Translations under genes and position numbers: made by a program
The notes under the pieces: generated by a model
What the model was told of the DNA's origin: nothing
Databases searched by the model: none
Seen by the model: the letters and a program-made list of their open reading frames with translations, nothing else
Assembly: GCA_963082975.1 (NCBI GenBank)
Contig: OY720344.1
Coordinates: forward strand, 9,473,580 to 9,537,579
From: Labia minor
Lineage: Eukaryota; Arthropoda; Insecta; Dermaptera; Spongiphoridae
Direction of reading: 5' to 3'
DNA: 64,000 bases
In this document: positions 47,801 to 58,956 of the stretch, piece by piece
Layout of the letters: each line of letters begins with the position of its first letter
How positions within the stretch are numbered: position 1 is the stretch's first letter

Positions 47801-50800
47801 TATAATATTTACCCATAGTAGAACTCAAAATACTAATTATATGAAAATTAAATTTTTTATTAATTTTTAAAAAGGGCGCCATTGGGTGTGTGGGTAGCGA
47901 ACCTTCCTCACATTCACATAGTCCCGGGTTTAAGTCCCGGGCCTGGCAAGGGAATTTCCCTAGCTGGGGTCTATGGGACGGAGTCAACCCAGCCTCCGGG
48001 AACAACATTGGGGAAAAGCAACTTGATAGCGCTTCCCATCAAGAAAATCAAGGTAAAGGTTGAGAGGACCCGTTCTACTGATCATAGGACACCTCATTGA
48101 TATAACCGGCTTGATAGGTGTTGTCCTTGCGTAGGACGTACAAAGTTAGAGGGTTTTTTTTTATTAATTTTTTTGAAAAGCGTTCTTATTTGATCAAATA
48201 TTTGTTAGTGGGTGAATACACTTTGGATTTTCTATATATATTTAAATTATTTTCCTCTTACCCTCCTATAGAAAGAAATTTCAAACAGCACTGTTGTGAG
48301 TTCTATCAGCTTTCTATCTTTTTCTATGTATTATACCGAACTAAGTAGTTTAATAGTTGCATAATGCTACCACATAGTGCTTGTTATTAGAAACTGCTCT
48401 CTGTATGACCGTAAGCTTAATTTCTATTTACCCCGGTTTAACGTTGCTATTTTTACTTCTTAATCTCTGATATTTGAAAATTAATTTTTTTAAATACTAT
48501 ATTATTTTAATTGAATCTAATTGAAAGATTTTAACAATTTGAATAAATCCCTTATTATTCATAGTTTTAATTATAAAATTAAAATACTTATTGAAACAAG
48601 AAATTAAGAAATATTGTAGTTTATTCTTTGTTTAGTGACAAATTAGTAAATTAATTAAAATTAAGAATAATTTATTGAATTAATATTTTTAAGGCAGTAA
48701 AAAAGTAGACCTTGGTGCGCAATGGATCATGGGTCAAGAGAAGAATATTGTATACGAATTAGCAAAACCGCTTGGACTAGTAAAAGAGGAAAATTATACT
48801 TTCGATAATATTTATTTTGGTCATCTATCACAAGTTAATCTCAACCAAACACTTGCACATTCTATTTTAAATTATGTGGAAGAAATGCAACTTTATTTGG
48901 AGAACAATGAAATCTCATCTGGATCTCTAGGAAATTTATTTATTGATGAGTTAGTATATTTTAGAATTATTTAAATATATTTAAGATAATAGATAAATGG
49001 TTTATTATATTAATCAGAAAGTAGATTTAAATTATGTTTTTATATTCAAATACGAGGATGGGGTGAAAAGTTTCCGGCCTGACCAAGAAAAACGATATTT
49101 TTAAATTTTTTTTTTGCTATATTTTTCAACATAATCTCCATCAACAGTGATACATTTCTCATAACGGTGTTGTAATTAATTTAAATAATTAAATTTAATT
49201 TAAGTCTCATCAACAGTTATTAATCTACTCAAAAATTCGTTTAGATTACGCCTACAGCGCCAAATTATCGGTAGAAATGGTTTTTCGAAGCAGTTTTTGG
49301 TCTAACGTTAGCAAACGCGGCACCCACGTTGCACACAGCTTTCCATCTTCAAATAGTTGTGTAAAATATTTCGCACACGTTCAGCTGACATCGTACAGGC
49401 CTCAGCTATCTTGAATGTTGAAAAAATAAAGCAAAAAAAAAAAATTTAAAAACCTCGTTTTTTTTGGTTAGGCCGGAAACTTTTCACCCCACCCTCGTAT
49501 ATATGTAAGTATGCTGGATAAAAGTATTATTTAAATAATAATTTAAAAGACAAAAAAATCGTTGATATACAAATAAATAAATAGTAAATTATTTATATTT
49601 TTAGATATTTCAAGAGACAAAATCCTTCGGATCCAAATTTTTCCTCACTTTTACTTTTGCCAGAATCTATACCAATATTAGATTGGTACAAGTATTGTAT
49701 TGAGGTAGATGAAAGTTCATCTGATTCCTGGTATGAAACTGCAGCGTATGGCGTAAATACCTGGGAGGACCTTCCCGGAATCCAAACCGTCATTTGGCTT
49801 GACGGGGGGTATCATAATATTATTGATATTCTTATGGTAATTAAATTAAGAAATTTCATTAAATATACAATTAATTGAATTTTTAGAAAAAAAAAATTAT
49901 AATATTACTAACTGTAAAGTTATCCATTCCTCGAATAATGTTAAAATTGTCACTTTGTTCCTTTGAAATCATTTAACATTAAAATTAAAATCATTATGAT
50001 TCATTACATAGGCTAAGAACAAAAGATTTAAATTCCATTTTATGTCATTATTAAGTTCAATGTGATTTTCCTTTATTTCATAAAAAAAATATTTGAATGT
50101 CATCATAACACTCTACAAATCTATTAACTATTTGTCTCCACAAATCCTCATATTTTGACTCAATTTCTTCCAAAAATGCTTTGAAATGCCTATGCGTTAA
50201 TGCTGAACGAGCAATTATTAAATTTTTTGTTTTTTATTTGAGAAATCATTAAATAAGTGTTCGAAACAGTTTATAAATTTCTTTTTTATAAATTCACTAT
50301 CAGTAAACGGTTTTCCATTGGTATCAATACAATGAGCCGCAACGAGACTTTGAAGTAAAGGAAGTAGTTTGAAGTCCTGGCTGTAATTTTTTCTGTACAT
50401 AAAGTAATCAAGTTGTTATCACGTTCAACACATCCAAATTTCTCAGTCATCTTGAAATCATTTTTTCTTAGATTTGTTTGATGGGAAACTGTTTTTTTGA
50501 AATTATAATTATTTATCAACACGGACTTGGTTACTGTTAAACTAAACTGTAAAGCCTGCTGACGTCCGACGTGCATACAGTGAAAAGATTTATTTCGGAA
50601 AATATCGTTGTGTTTCGTGCATTTTCTTTATTATACAATTTCCGCGATTTTATTTTTCATATACATATATTGAAACTTTTCTTTCAAAACTTTAGTGTGT
50701 AACTTAAAATTAGTAAATGGGTCACATAATGACTCTCAGGTCATAGGTTGCCGACACCTGCTCTAAGGCTTAGACTGAGATGGATCCCAGAGACTAAGGG

Positions 50801-53800
50801 AATCCCTTTTGTTTTGGGAAGAGGGGCTCATTTTCCCCGCCAGTCGCGCTGCGAGAGTAGTGATGTTTTACGAACGCCACACTTTCGTTTTATTCTTTAT
50901 CCCAAAAAGAAATAAATTTTATCTTTAATTTTTGAATTTTTAAGTCCAAGACTAAATTTTATCTATTTTATACTAATAAATAATTAATTTTATATCACTA
51001 ATCATATTTTATATATTGAACAATTTAATTTTCTCAATATATTATTATTATTATTATTATTCTATTAATATGTATATTTACTATATTATTTGAGATGTAT
51101 TAATTTAATTAATTATTTTTTAATTTAGAAAGTCAATCCTGAGCTATTGAATAAAAATATACACCTCAACAAAGAGGTAACGAGGATTTATTGGGATCAA
51201 AAACGAACCGACACTTCTGGAATTTTTCCTAAAGAAGGCAATGTTATTGTGCGATGTTCCGATGGAACCCTTTATGAAGCTGATCATATAATAATAACTA
51301 CTTCGGTTGGGGTTCTTAAAGATAAAGTCCATTCACTTTTTCATCCTGCACTTCCAGACCAAAAAATTATTGCTATTAAAGTAAGATTAAAATCATAATA
51401 GATTTAAGATAGTTAATAATTAATTATTTTGAATAATATATCGAATTGTATATTATTTTTTTTTTGTTTGTTAATAATTTATATCTATAAAATATACCAA
51501 TTTTTGTTTTGACTTTAAAATATTATTTAAAATATTTAAAGTAATATAATTAATATTAAAAAAATTGATATTAAATTAAAAATATATAATTTTTTTTTTT
51601 TTTTTGTTAACATTTTTTATATAGACTAATTTTAATTTTGTTTTATATATACAATAAGACCCCGCGCGCTTAACGATGTTTCGTTTAGCACTGTTTTGAT
51701 TTAACGCTCTTTTATTTGAATCCCCGAAATTACACACAGCTGGCCCGCTCTTTTTTTAGTCCGCAATTTTTTCCGAGTCGGTTTGCTTTAGATTTTACGG
51801 TCTTTAAATTTGCCCATCAATATATGCCCAGCATATGAACATAAGTAGTAGGTAAAGAATTTAATATTTAATATATAAAGGATTTATAATATTATTATTA
51901 TTATTCGTGTATATTAAAAAGTTCTTTTTATTAATTTATTTTCAAGTTTTTAGTTTTTTTATATTTTTTTGTTTAATATTGTTGTTTGCATGATGTAAAA
52001 TATTGCACTATTGACTACTATTTAAATCTGTTATTCTCGAACATATATTAGATTCTTCGCGAAGTTTCTAGGCCTTTTCTAGATGACATGATTATGCAAG
52101 TGGCTTAAGCATAATGCCGTTTACTATGCGGCACTGAGTTCTTTTCGGTATCACAGAACAACACAAGCATATTGTATCGAAAATGTATAGAAAATATAAA
52201 AAATAAAAAAAATAAATAAAACATAACATTGTATTAACATCGATCATTTAAATTCACAAATTTTAAAAAAATTCGTATTTTTGAAAAATTCAAAATATTT
52301 CTTTTGGATTATTGCAGTGTCATCGACTTTCAATATACGTTCCAAATTTGAGCCTAATCGCTCAACTAGAACTGCGTTACAATTACAAATTATTAACATT
52401 ACAGAGACAGAAAAGTGAAGTCAATAAAATGTGTGTAATTTCGGTGATTGAGTAAGGAAAGAGAGGAAGTTTCAATCAACTTGTTGGAATGAATTATGAA
52501 AAAAAAAATTTTTTACAATAAATCATTCATTTATTAAATTATATTTAAATAAAATATATAATACCTATATTATAAAAAATACTCTCTCGTATTATATTTG
52601 TATATTATATTACATTTAATAGAACAAAAATATTTAACTAAATGTTTTATTTTATTTTTAACAACTATATAAAAAAAAGTAAAATCTCCCTTAATTAATC
52701 TCATATTTTTTAGGGAATAGGATTTGGACCAGTTGATAAAATATATTTGGAATTTAAAGAACGATGGTGGACTAATGAAGAAAAAGGATTTGGTCTTCTA
52801 TGGACTGAAGAAGACAGGAAACATTTTAATTTTTCCTTTCCCGGTTCTTTGGTAAATGAAATACAAAAAAAAACATGATTTATAAAATTTGAATTTTTTT
52901 TTCATTTATTTTGACAGAAATCTTCTTCTCGACATTGGCTAACCGAAATTAAAGGATTTTTTGAATTAGACTTTCGACCAAATATTTTATGTGCTTGGGT
53001 CGTTGGTGATGCGGCAAAACAAATGGAATTGGCCTCTGATGAAGAAGTTTTGGAGGGTTCCTATTATTTATTAAGATTATTTTTTGAAGATAAATTTAAT
53101 ATAAAAAAACCTATAAATATATTAAGGTGATATAATAAATAAATTATTTCTTTATAGGTATAAATAAATTGGGTAGGATGAAGAGACTAATAAGACTCAA
53201 TTCAATACAAATAACAAAAATTTAATTTTTACTGACCGAAAGGAAGGTATTATTTTCACACCAAATTTCACATGTGGAGATTTTTACATAACTCCACGAA
53301 TCATGCATTTTCTTAACAGAAAAAAGTATTTTTAGCATGATGTCTGTCCGTCCATCCGTCCAGTGTGTGTCCGTATAGATGTGTACATCTTGAACGGCTC
53401 AATAGATTTTCGATAAAATTTGGTATATTTACTTAATGCATCAGTACCATGAATTCATCAACTTTTGGAGTATATCTAGAAGTGGTAGTTTACAAAGCAT
53501 TAATTTTATATTCATTGTCGGAAATTTTTCACTTAAAATATAGTAGTAATTAATAAATGAGTAATTAAACTAAAAATAAAAACCAAGATAATATACTTTA
53601 GTCATTTTAATTCAAGTTTTAAAAATATATTTTTTTTTGATTCTTTATATATATAATGTTGTTTGGAAATTAATTTATTTCAAATCGTCGATCGGTTCTG
53701 TATCTGACCACACCTTATTTTTTTATATTTGATTATCTTGCACCCCTTCTGTATAATAAATATTTTGAATTCAATGATTATTAATGAAATATAAAGTTAG

Positions 53801-54295
53801 AACTAGAGACTATTCTCATCAAAACATTTTTTTGCATCATTATATTTCTTTTTTTTTAAATATTTAAATTTTATCGTATAAATAAATAATTATGCTACAT
53901 AATATGAAATTAAAATAGAGAATTAATTTTGAACTAATTATTTATTTATTTTTTAATAATAGATCTGCCTGGTATAAAAATCCTCATTTCAGAGGTTCTT
54001 ATTCTCATTTGAGTGTGGAAACGATTATTTTAAATACGAATGCATCAATGCTCGCTGAACCAATCGTTAATTCAAATGGGAAACCGGTAACTATTTCTAT
54101 TAAGAAATAATTCGTATTCATCTTCTTTCAATATTTCAATTAAGAAAGTAATCATTTCTTTGTATTTGTTGTTAGATATTACTTTTTGCGGGCGAAGCCA
54201 CCAATCAAAAACATTATGGTTCCGTTCATGGAGCAATCGAATCAGGTTTTAGAGAAGCCGAGCGATTAAGTTCATGGTTTAATAATAATTCATAA
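44865..54295 (+). CDS. Secreted flavin amine oxidase C (polyamine oxidase-like), altered active site
   Basis: Nine exons join in phase: 44865-44909, 46790-46934, 48694-48949, 49605-49836, 51129-51380, 52714-52851, 52918-53126, 53963-54086 and 54176-54295, giving 506 residues. Exon 1 encodes MFVSFVLGFALISLQ, a hydrophobic signal-peptide-like leader. The FAD fold follows at once (IIIIGAGPSG, 21-30). Five N-glycosylation sequons (NYT, NQT, NFS twice, NAS) fit secretion. The conserved lysine is kept (VDKIYL, Lys319). The active-site GAQW(x)HG reads GAQWIMG, with Met76 for His, and GEATH reads GEATN (Asn477). Four exons have the same length as in oxidase A (256, 138, 209 and 124 nt), so A and C are tandem duplicates. 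Introns hold pogo, H2, SINE, mariner, hAT and H1 insertions. Substrate use is probably changed or lost. Confidence 0.87.
45905..46699 (-). mobile_element. pogo/Tigger-like element remnant in oxidase C intron 1
   Basis: Both ends carry variants of the pogo-type terminal motif (minus strand from 46699: CAGGCACTCCTCGAGTTACG; left end CAGTCAGTCCAG followed by GTTACGG) and abut TA. An 80-codon minus-strand frame at 46193-46435 (NDLIEMVAHKN, LSEAFSSLQHAMN) resembles the acidic C-terminal tail of Tigger/jerky-type transposases. The DDE catalytic part is deleted. Confidence 0.7.
47105..47719 (+). mobile_element. HINE-like element, family H2, complete, in oxidase C intron 2
   Basis: It starts after TTTTT with ACTTTCCCGCATA (47105-47117) and has the perfect reverse complement at 47683-47695. 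A hairpin GGGAG-GACA-CTCCC (47700-47713) and a GATTTTTT end follow. A (GT)n/(GTATGGAT)n tandem block lies at about 47226-47262. Confidence 0.75.
47869..48156 (+). mobile_element. tRNA-derived-type SINE in oxidase C intron 2
   Basis: The 288-bp element starts GGCGCCATTGGGTGTG and has a B-box-like GGTTTAAGTCC (47927-47937) within a CCCGGG...CCCGGG palindrome at tRNA-like distance from the 5' end. Its 3' end GTTAGAGGG runs into T. It is flanked by a 16-bp direct repeat TTTTTTATTAATTTTT (47853-47868 and 48157-48172), consistent with retroposition. The overlapping open frames are not genes. Confidence 0.75.
49051..49499 (-). mobile_element. Deleted mariner element in oxidase C intron 3
   Basis: Terminal inverted repeats (TACGAGG-TGGGGTGAAAAG, then TTTCCGGCCT, and their complement) bound 449 bp next to TA. 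On the minus strand, broken frames give IAEACTMSAERVRNILHN and then LCATWVPRLLTLDQ, the helix-turn-helix and linker region of mariner transposases. The catalytic domain is missing. Confidence 0.75.
50090..50770 (-). mobile_element. hAT-type (ZBED5/GTF2IRD2-like) transposase remnant
   Basis: Broken minus-strand frames give SLVAAHCIDTNGKPFTDSEF and SALTHRHFKAFLEEIESKYE, blocks seen in one group of hAT-derived transposases. Frameshifts and stops separate them. A possible end, CAGGTGTCGGCAACCTATG, lies at about 50760 on the minus strand. It is in intron 4 of oxidase C. Confidence 0.6.
51645..52450. mobile_element. Probable pogo-like non-autonomous element in oxidase C intron 5
   Basis: The left part, ACCCCGCGCGCTTAACGATG followed by TTTCGTTTAGC, resembles pogo/Tigger ends. 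No coding remnant and no clear right end were found; the right limit is approximate. Confidence 0.4.
53231..53736 (+). mobile_element. HINE-like element, family H1, in oxidase C intron 7
   Basis: It has the 5' end TTTTTACTGACCGAAAGG, a (GTCCGTCC)n block near 53344-53375 and a degraded 3' end (CGTCGATCGGT, CTGACCACACCTTATTTTT). It interrupts the 836-bp intron without affecting splice sites. Confidence 0.75.
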
Positions 54296-54325
54296 ACTAA
54301 AACTATCTTTCAAATAGTTTATTAA

Positions 54326-54331
54326 AATAAA
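54326..54331 (+). terminator. Polyadenylation signal of oxidase C
   Basis: AATAAA lies 31 bp after the stop codon and is followed by TTTTATTTTGTTTTGTTTT, a good downstream element. This would give a very short 3' UTR. Confidence 0.6.
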
Positions 54332-54484
54332 TAATTTTATTTTGTTTTGTTTTTTAATGATTTTTCCTTTTAATAAGCATTGAAACAGAAACAATATTTT
54401 AATACATATATTAGTTTGTGTAGGTCTATAGGTATTTTTTTTTATATATATTTCAATGTTTAAAAATTAGGAGAAAATTTCTTT

Positions 54485-54630
54485 ATTTTTTTATTTGGTA
54501 ATTGTTTACAAAAAGTGAAGATTCAGAGATTTGGATGAAACTTTGCCAGTGGATTTCTTTTTTAATTCCTACGAAACTTTCCTTATGCAATATTTCTCGG
54601 TCTCTTCTAGTTTACGAGATAAAAATTATT
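54485..54630 (+). repeat. Dispersed repeat R, copy 1
   Basis: About 140 bp that recur at 56462-56612 (shared stretches AACTTTGCCAGTGGATT and TTTCCTTATGCAATATTTCT). A shorter echo (TTAGTTTACGAGATAAA) occurs near 60985. Identity of the repeat is unknown. Confidence 0.75.
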
Positions 54631-55489
54631 AATAGGGGGATATAGAGTTAATAAAAAAATTCAGGTTTATTTTTTTTATTTATAATTTGTCTTTATCCTT
54701 TCTTTTTATTTCAATTTACAATATTTATAATTTTTTCCTTATTTTTAACATTTCTGTGTAGGAGAGGGGGGAATTAATTAAAAATCTATTAAAGAACAAT
54801 TAATAATAATGTATACTACAACAACAAATAAACTTTAAAAATATAATTCTATATTTTTTCATTGATTATTAAGAATCAAAATCAAACATTTTTATGACAA
54901 ATCCTAATATGTTAAAAGGTAATACATAATAAAAATAATAATTATGTAAGTTTATTTTTATTATTTTTACATATCATAAATTTTATAATTAAATAATATT
55001 TTAAATCAAAGTTCTAAATATAAATTTTATTTGAAACTTTTTTTTCTTTTATTATTTGATTATTTATGTATACAAGGTAAGAAATTGCGTCTTTGGTTGC
55101 ATATCTTCAAGGCTTTAGTGGTTAGTATAATGGGATTCAAAATAATTTTTTTATTTCAGGAAATAACTTTCAAATAAGGTAAGACTTGTTTTATTTTTCA
55201 TGATAAAATAATCTAAAATTTCAATAAAACAGCTCTAGGACATAAGCAAATAATTATTGATTTAAGAAATTACAATTTTATTCAATAGTACCTGGTTCAA
55301 CAAGCAGCCTCTCGGTATTTTAAAAATTTATTCTTTACAACTTGAGAATATTGTTTTAAGAATACATATTGCGAATCTTTCCATGGGATAATAATAAATT
55401 AGCTGAGCATATTATTATGAATATCCTCTATTCTACTTCTCTTATCTTATAAAATAATTAGCTCTATTTGTACGAGGACAATTCACAAA
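54631..55489. other. Intergenic, no gene seen
   Basis: A+T-rich sequence downstream of oxidase C, without exon-like frames on either strand. Confidence 0.5.
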
Positions 55490-56020
55490 TTAGGTTACGT
55501 TTTGAAATTAAGACAAAACTAGTACAGGAAAATGTTTTTTTATTATATACATTTGAAAGAGCAACTAAAATACTATTTTTCTACATAATCGCCAAAAAAA
55601 GTTGAGACATTTATCGTAGCGAGGAACGAGCTTCGAAATTCCTTCCTCATAGAAATCCGCCGCTGAGCTGAGTTTCCCTCTTCACTTGTTTTGAATTGCC
55701 CTTATTAGGTTTCGCAATGTTTGACAATACCTATCAGAGTTTATTGTTGCACCACGTTCCAGAAAATCGACAAGAATCACATCTTTTCTGTACCAGAACA
55801 CTGTTGCTATCAACTTCCTGGCAGACAACGTTTGCAAACACTTTCGTGATTTTTTTGGGAGAATGTGCGTGCCCCCACTCCATAGACTGCAAATATATCT
55901 CACACGTCACGTGTTGCATCCAAGTCTCGTCTTCCGTTACGATTCGATCAAGGAATGAACGACGACGATCTCCGCGCGGCCGTGACTGACTGGCTCCACA
56001 CTCAGGCCGCGGATTTCTAT
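55490..56020 (-). mobile_element. mariner transposase remnant
   Basis: The minus strand encodes a broken mariner catalytic region: VTEDETWMQHVT (with the DETW catalytic aspartate), a frameshift, then LSARKLIATVFWYRKDVILV and GATINSDRYCQTLRNLIRAI. The N-terminal half and 5' end are missing. The low-coordinate side runs on to about 55500, near the TACGTTTTGAAATTAAGACA stretch. It is a different subfamily from the copies at 49 and 63 kb. Confidence 0.85.
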
Positions 56021-57071
56021 ATATACATAAATCAATTTATTTTTTTCAAAAACTGAGAAATTATTTTTTAATATAAAACCTTTGATAAGAATTTATGTAA
56101 CTGCTGTTGATGTAAAACCTGTTCATCCGATGTCTACTACAATTCGGAGAACATGTCCATAAATCATTCAATATTGAATATAAATATATTACTTACTATT
56201 TATTCTATCAATTATCACACCAAATTATTTCTAATAAATAAATATTTAAAAGAATTTAATTCATTCTAAAAGTACTCATTTTAGTTAATTTAATATTATA
56301 CCGTATTATTAGATCATATTTATTTAATATTTTAAATGTAATTAGATATTCTTTATATATCATTTTAAATAAATATCAATAAAAGAAATATAATGTTTTT
56401 ATTATATTAATTATAATAATACTATTCAAATAAATGTGTATGTTTTTCAAAGCAACTTGGAATCATTGTTCTTATGATAATTGTTTACAAAACGAAAAGC
56501 TTCAGGGATTTGGATGAAACTTTGCCAGTGGATTCCTTTTTTAATTCCAAAGAAACTTTCCTTATGCAATATTTCTCGGTCTCTTCTAGTATACCAGATA
56601 AAAATTATTAAAATTTGCATATAAATCCATTAACATTCAATTTAGCTACCATGTTTTATTATTTGGCCAGCAGAGGGCTTCACTAATTTTATAGAAACAT
56701 CTAAAATTTTTCTTAATAAGGGAATTTCATAAAGATCCATCTAAAATAAACAGTATATACATAGTATATAATCTAATAATATATGACCTAATATAACTGT
56801 ATAACATGATTATATACCTACATAGATACTTAAACAATTATTGTTAATATATTTGTTATTCAACTTTGAAAATTCTATACTAATAAAAGTAAATAATGAT
56901 TGAATTATAACTAAAAATAAGTCAATAAACAAAAAGAATTATATTAACCATGATGAATGTGACAATACATATAGACTTTGTTATTTCACTTTAATAATAT
57001 AAATAAAAGTAAAAAATAAAATAAAAAATATTTATAAAAATTGATTAATGATCAAATCAATTAATATTAAT
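56021..57071. other. Intergenic with repeat R copy 2
   Basis: A+T-rich. Repeat R recurs at 56462-56612. No gene is seen. Confidence 0.5.
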
Positions 57072-58374
57072 CTAAATTATTTCCTCTTGATATTGTTTTT
57101 TTAGAACTTGTGGTTTTCGAAATCGAATTTCACAACAAAAACAATTCATTGCTTTACAAGAGCAAATATTTATTCCCTTCATTAGTCGATGTAGCTAAAA
57201 AAATACACATGTTGTATATTTATTTTTTTAATACTAATATTGAATTATAAATATTATATATTAAATAACCATAACTATGACCATTTCTTCAGTACTATTA
57301 GTTTAAATATCTTCACAGAATATATGTATATAATATTCAATTTTTTCAAATATATAAAATTAAAAACAAAATATATCAAGTATAAATAAGTTGACCTGTG
57401 GCCAGGTCCGAACCGACCGACGGTTTGAAATAAATTAATTTCCAGCTACAGAAACAATTTCAAATAATTTTCATATATGTATTAATGTAATAAAAAACAG
57501 ATATGGATACATAAATAATAAATATAAACATTTTTAATTTTATTTTATTTATAATATATATGCAAGACCAGGCTGTGACGTCATGCATGGCTGGATGACG
57601 TCATATAATTTTAAATCAAGAAAAAACTAATAAATATAATTTTTTTCGAGGATAAAACCAATACAAAATGCATGATTTGTGGTGATATATAAAAAAATCT
57701 CCTTTGGTGTGAAAATAACCCTTTCCTTCCTATCGTCGATCGCTAATACTACCACTTCCGGTTTCCCGAATTGCACCAAAAGTTGATCAATTCATCCCAC
57801 TGATGCATTAAGTAAATATACCAAATTTCATCAAAATCGGTTGAGCCGTTCAGGCTGTACACATCTATACGGACGGACAGACGGTCGGACAGACGGTCGG
57901 ACGGACAGACGGACAGACATCATGCTAAAAATACTTTTTTCTGTTTAGAAAATGCATGATTCGTGGAGATATGTAAAAATCTCCACATGTGAAATTTGGT
58001 GTGAAAACAATACCTCCCTTACTATCGTCGGTCGGTAAAAAAGAATTAATTCATAATTAAAATAATAAACCTTTCAAAATAATACTTAATTAAATGAAAC
58101 AATTCTCTTAATTAATTTCATAGAAAAAAAATAAATAAAATAAAATAATTCTGATTAGTTAAAAATTTAAATTTTGCAATTGAGGAGTTTAAATGAATTC
58201 GATATTATTTTACCAATTCTTTTCGGTTAAATGACATCCTTATTTAATTTCATAAGAATCCTTACCAAATCTGAAATGGAACAAAAACATGTAATGGGAC
58301 AAAAATCATTACATTCATTGTTGTAGATTACTTGGTTGGATGCTGTAGGACATTTACAAGCTACATCCGAAAAT
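57072..58374 (-). CDS. Cysteine-rich small protein, two 3' exons, 5' end missing
   Basis: Exons 58374-58266 and 57194-57072 join in phase 0 and end in TAG. They encode about 77 residues. The exon borders are sound: CTTTAG acceptor, GTAAGG donor, and TTTTTTTAG acceptor. Eleven cysteines fall in two groups, ACKCPT, NECNDFCPITCFCS and then NICSCKAMNCFCCE, ending with a basic tail RFRKPQVLKKQYQEE. Such density suggests a disulphide-rich secreted peptide or a small metal-binding domain; I do not recognise the family. An upstream exon ending in phase 2, presumably with the start codon, was not found. Intron 57195-58265 contains a complete H1 element. Without the 5' end this remains a gene fragment or possibly a decayed gene. 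Confidence 0.5.
57387..58041 (-). mobile_element. HINE-like element, family H1, most complete copy
   Basis: Read in plus orientation it has the hairpin GACCTG-TGGC-CAGGTC (57393-57408) and ACCGACCGACG (57412-57422), matched by its reverse complement CGTCGGTCGGT at 58026-58036. An (ACGGACAG)n block lies at 57870-57918 and the T-run side is at the right end. This copy defines the family. Confidence 0.8.
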
Positions 58375-58956
58375 CTAAAGGCATAAAAAAGAACAACTGA
58401 CCAAAGTCAGTTATTAATTATAAAATATTTTTAAATTTTTTCAAAATTATTCCTATATAAGATTAAATTCAAATAAAGTAACATGAAATCTTTTTATATG
58501 TGTAACTTATTGGTTCTGATTGAATTTAGAAAGTCCATTAAAAAAGTAATTTTTAGATACGTATATAATAGTATAGTATTAAAAATATAATTTTACATTA
58601 GACGAAATAAAATTAAATCGAAATATTATTCAATAAGTGTTAATAATATAGATATAACAGAAATGCTGAACTCCTATGTCACAAAGAAAAAATTATTTTT
58701 TTTAATTTTATTATTAAAATTAGCAAAAATTAATTTTTTTAATTTTATTATTAAAATTTTGATTTATTTATTTATTTATTTTAATTTATTAAAAATTATT
58801 TTTTTTTACTTTTTCAATAGAAATGAATTAAAATTTTACAAAGAGTTTATAATTTATGATATATATTTGTAAAATTGAATTTATCTATTAGTAGTAAATT
58901 GTACATTTCGAATGTGCCCATTGCAGTTTATCTAAAAGTTATAAACGTAAATTATA
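58375..58956. other. A+T-rich, no gene seen
   Basis: The region should hold the missing 5' exon of the cysteine-rich gene if its intron is short, but no signal-peptide-like exon with the right phase was found. The plus-strand frame at 58663-58872 is low-complexity (poly Phe/Ile/Leu). Confidence 0.4.

Noticed and set aside
47882-48100. Possible tRNA gene or short protein frames at the SINE
   Set aside because: Only the B-box region resembles a tRNA. No full cloverleaf can be drawn, and the flanking 16-bp duplication marks a retroposed SINE.
58663-58872. 69-codon plus-strand frame resembling a membrane protein
   Set aside because: It is a run of Phe/Leu/Ile/Lys codons from A+T-rich DNA, without a splice or promoter context.
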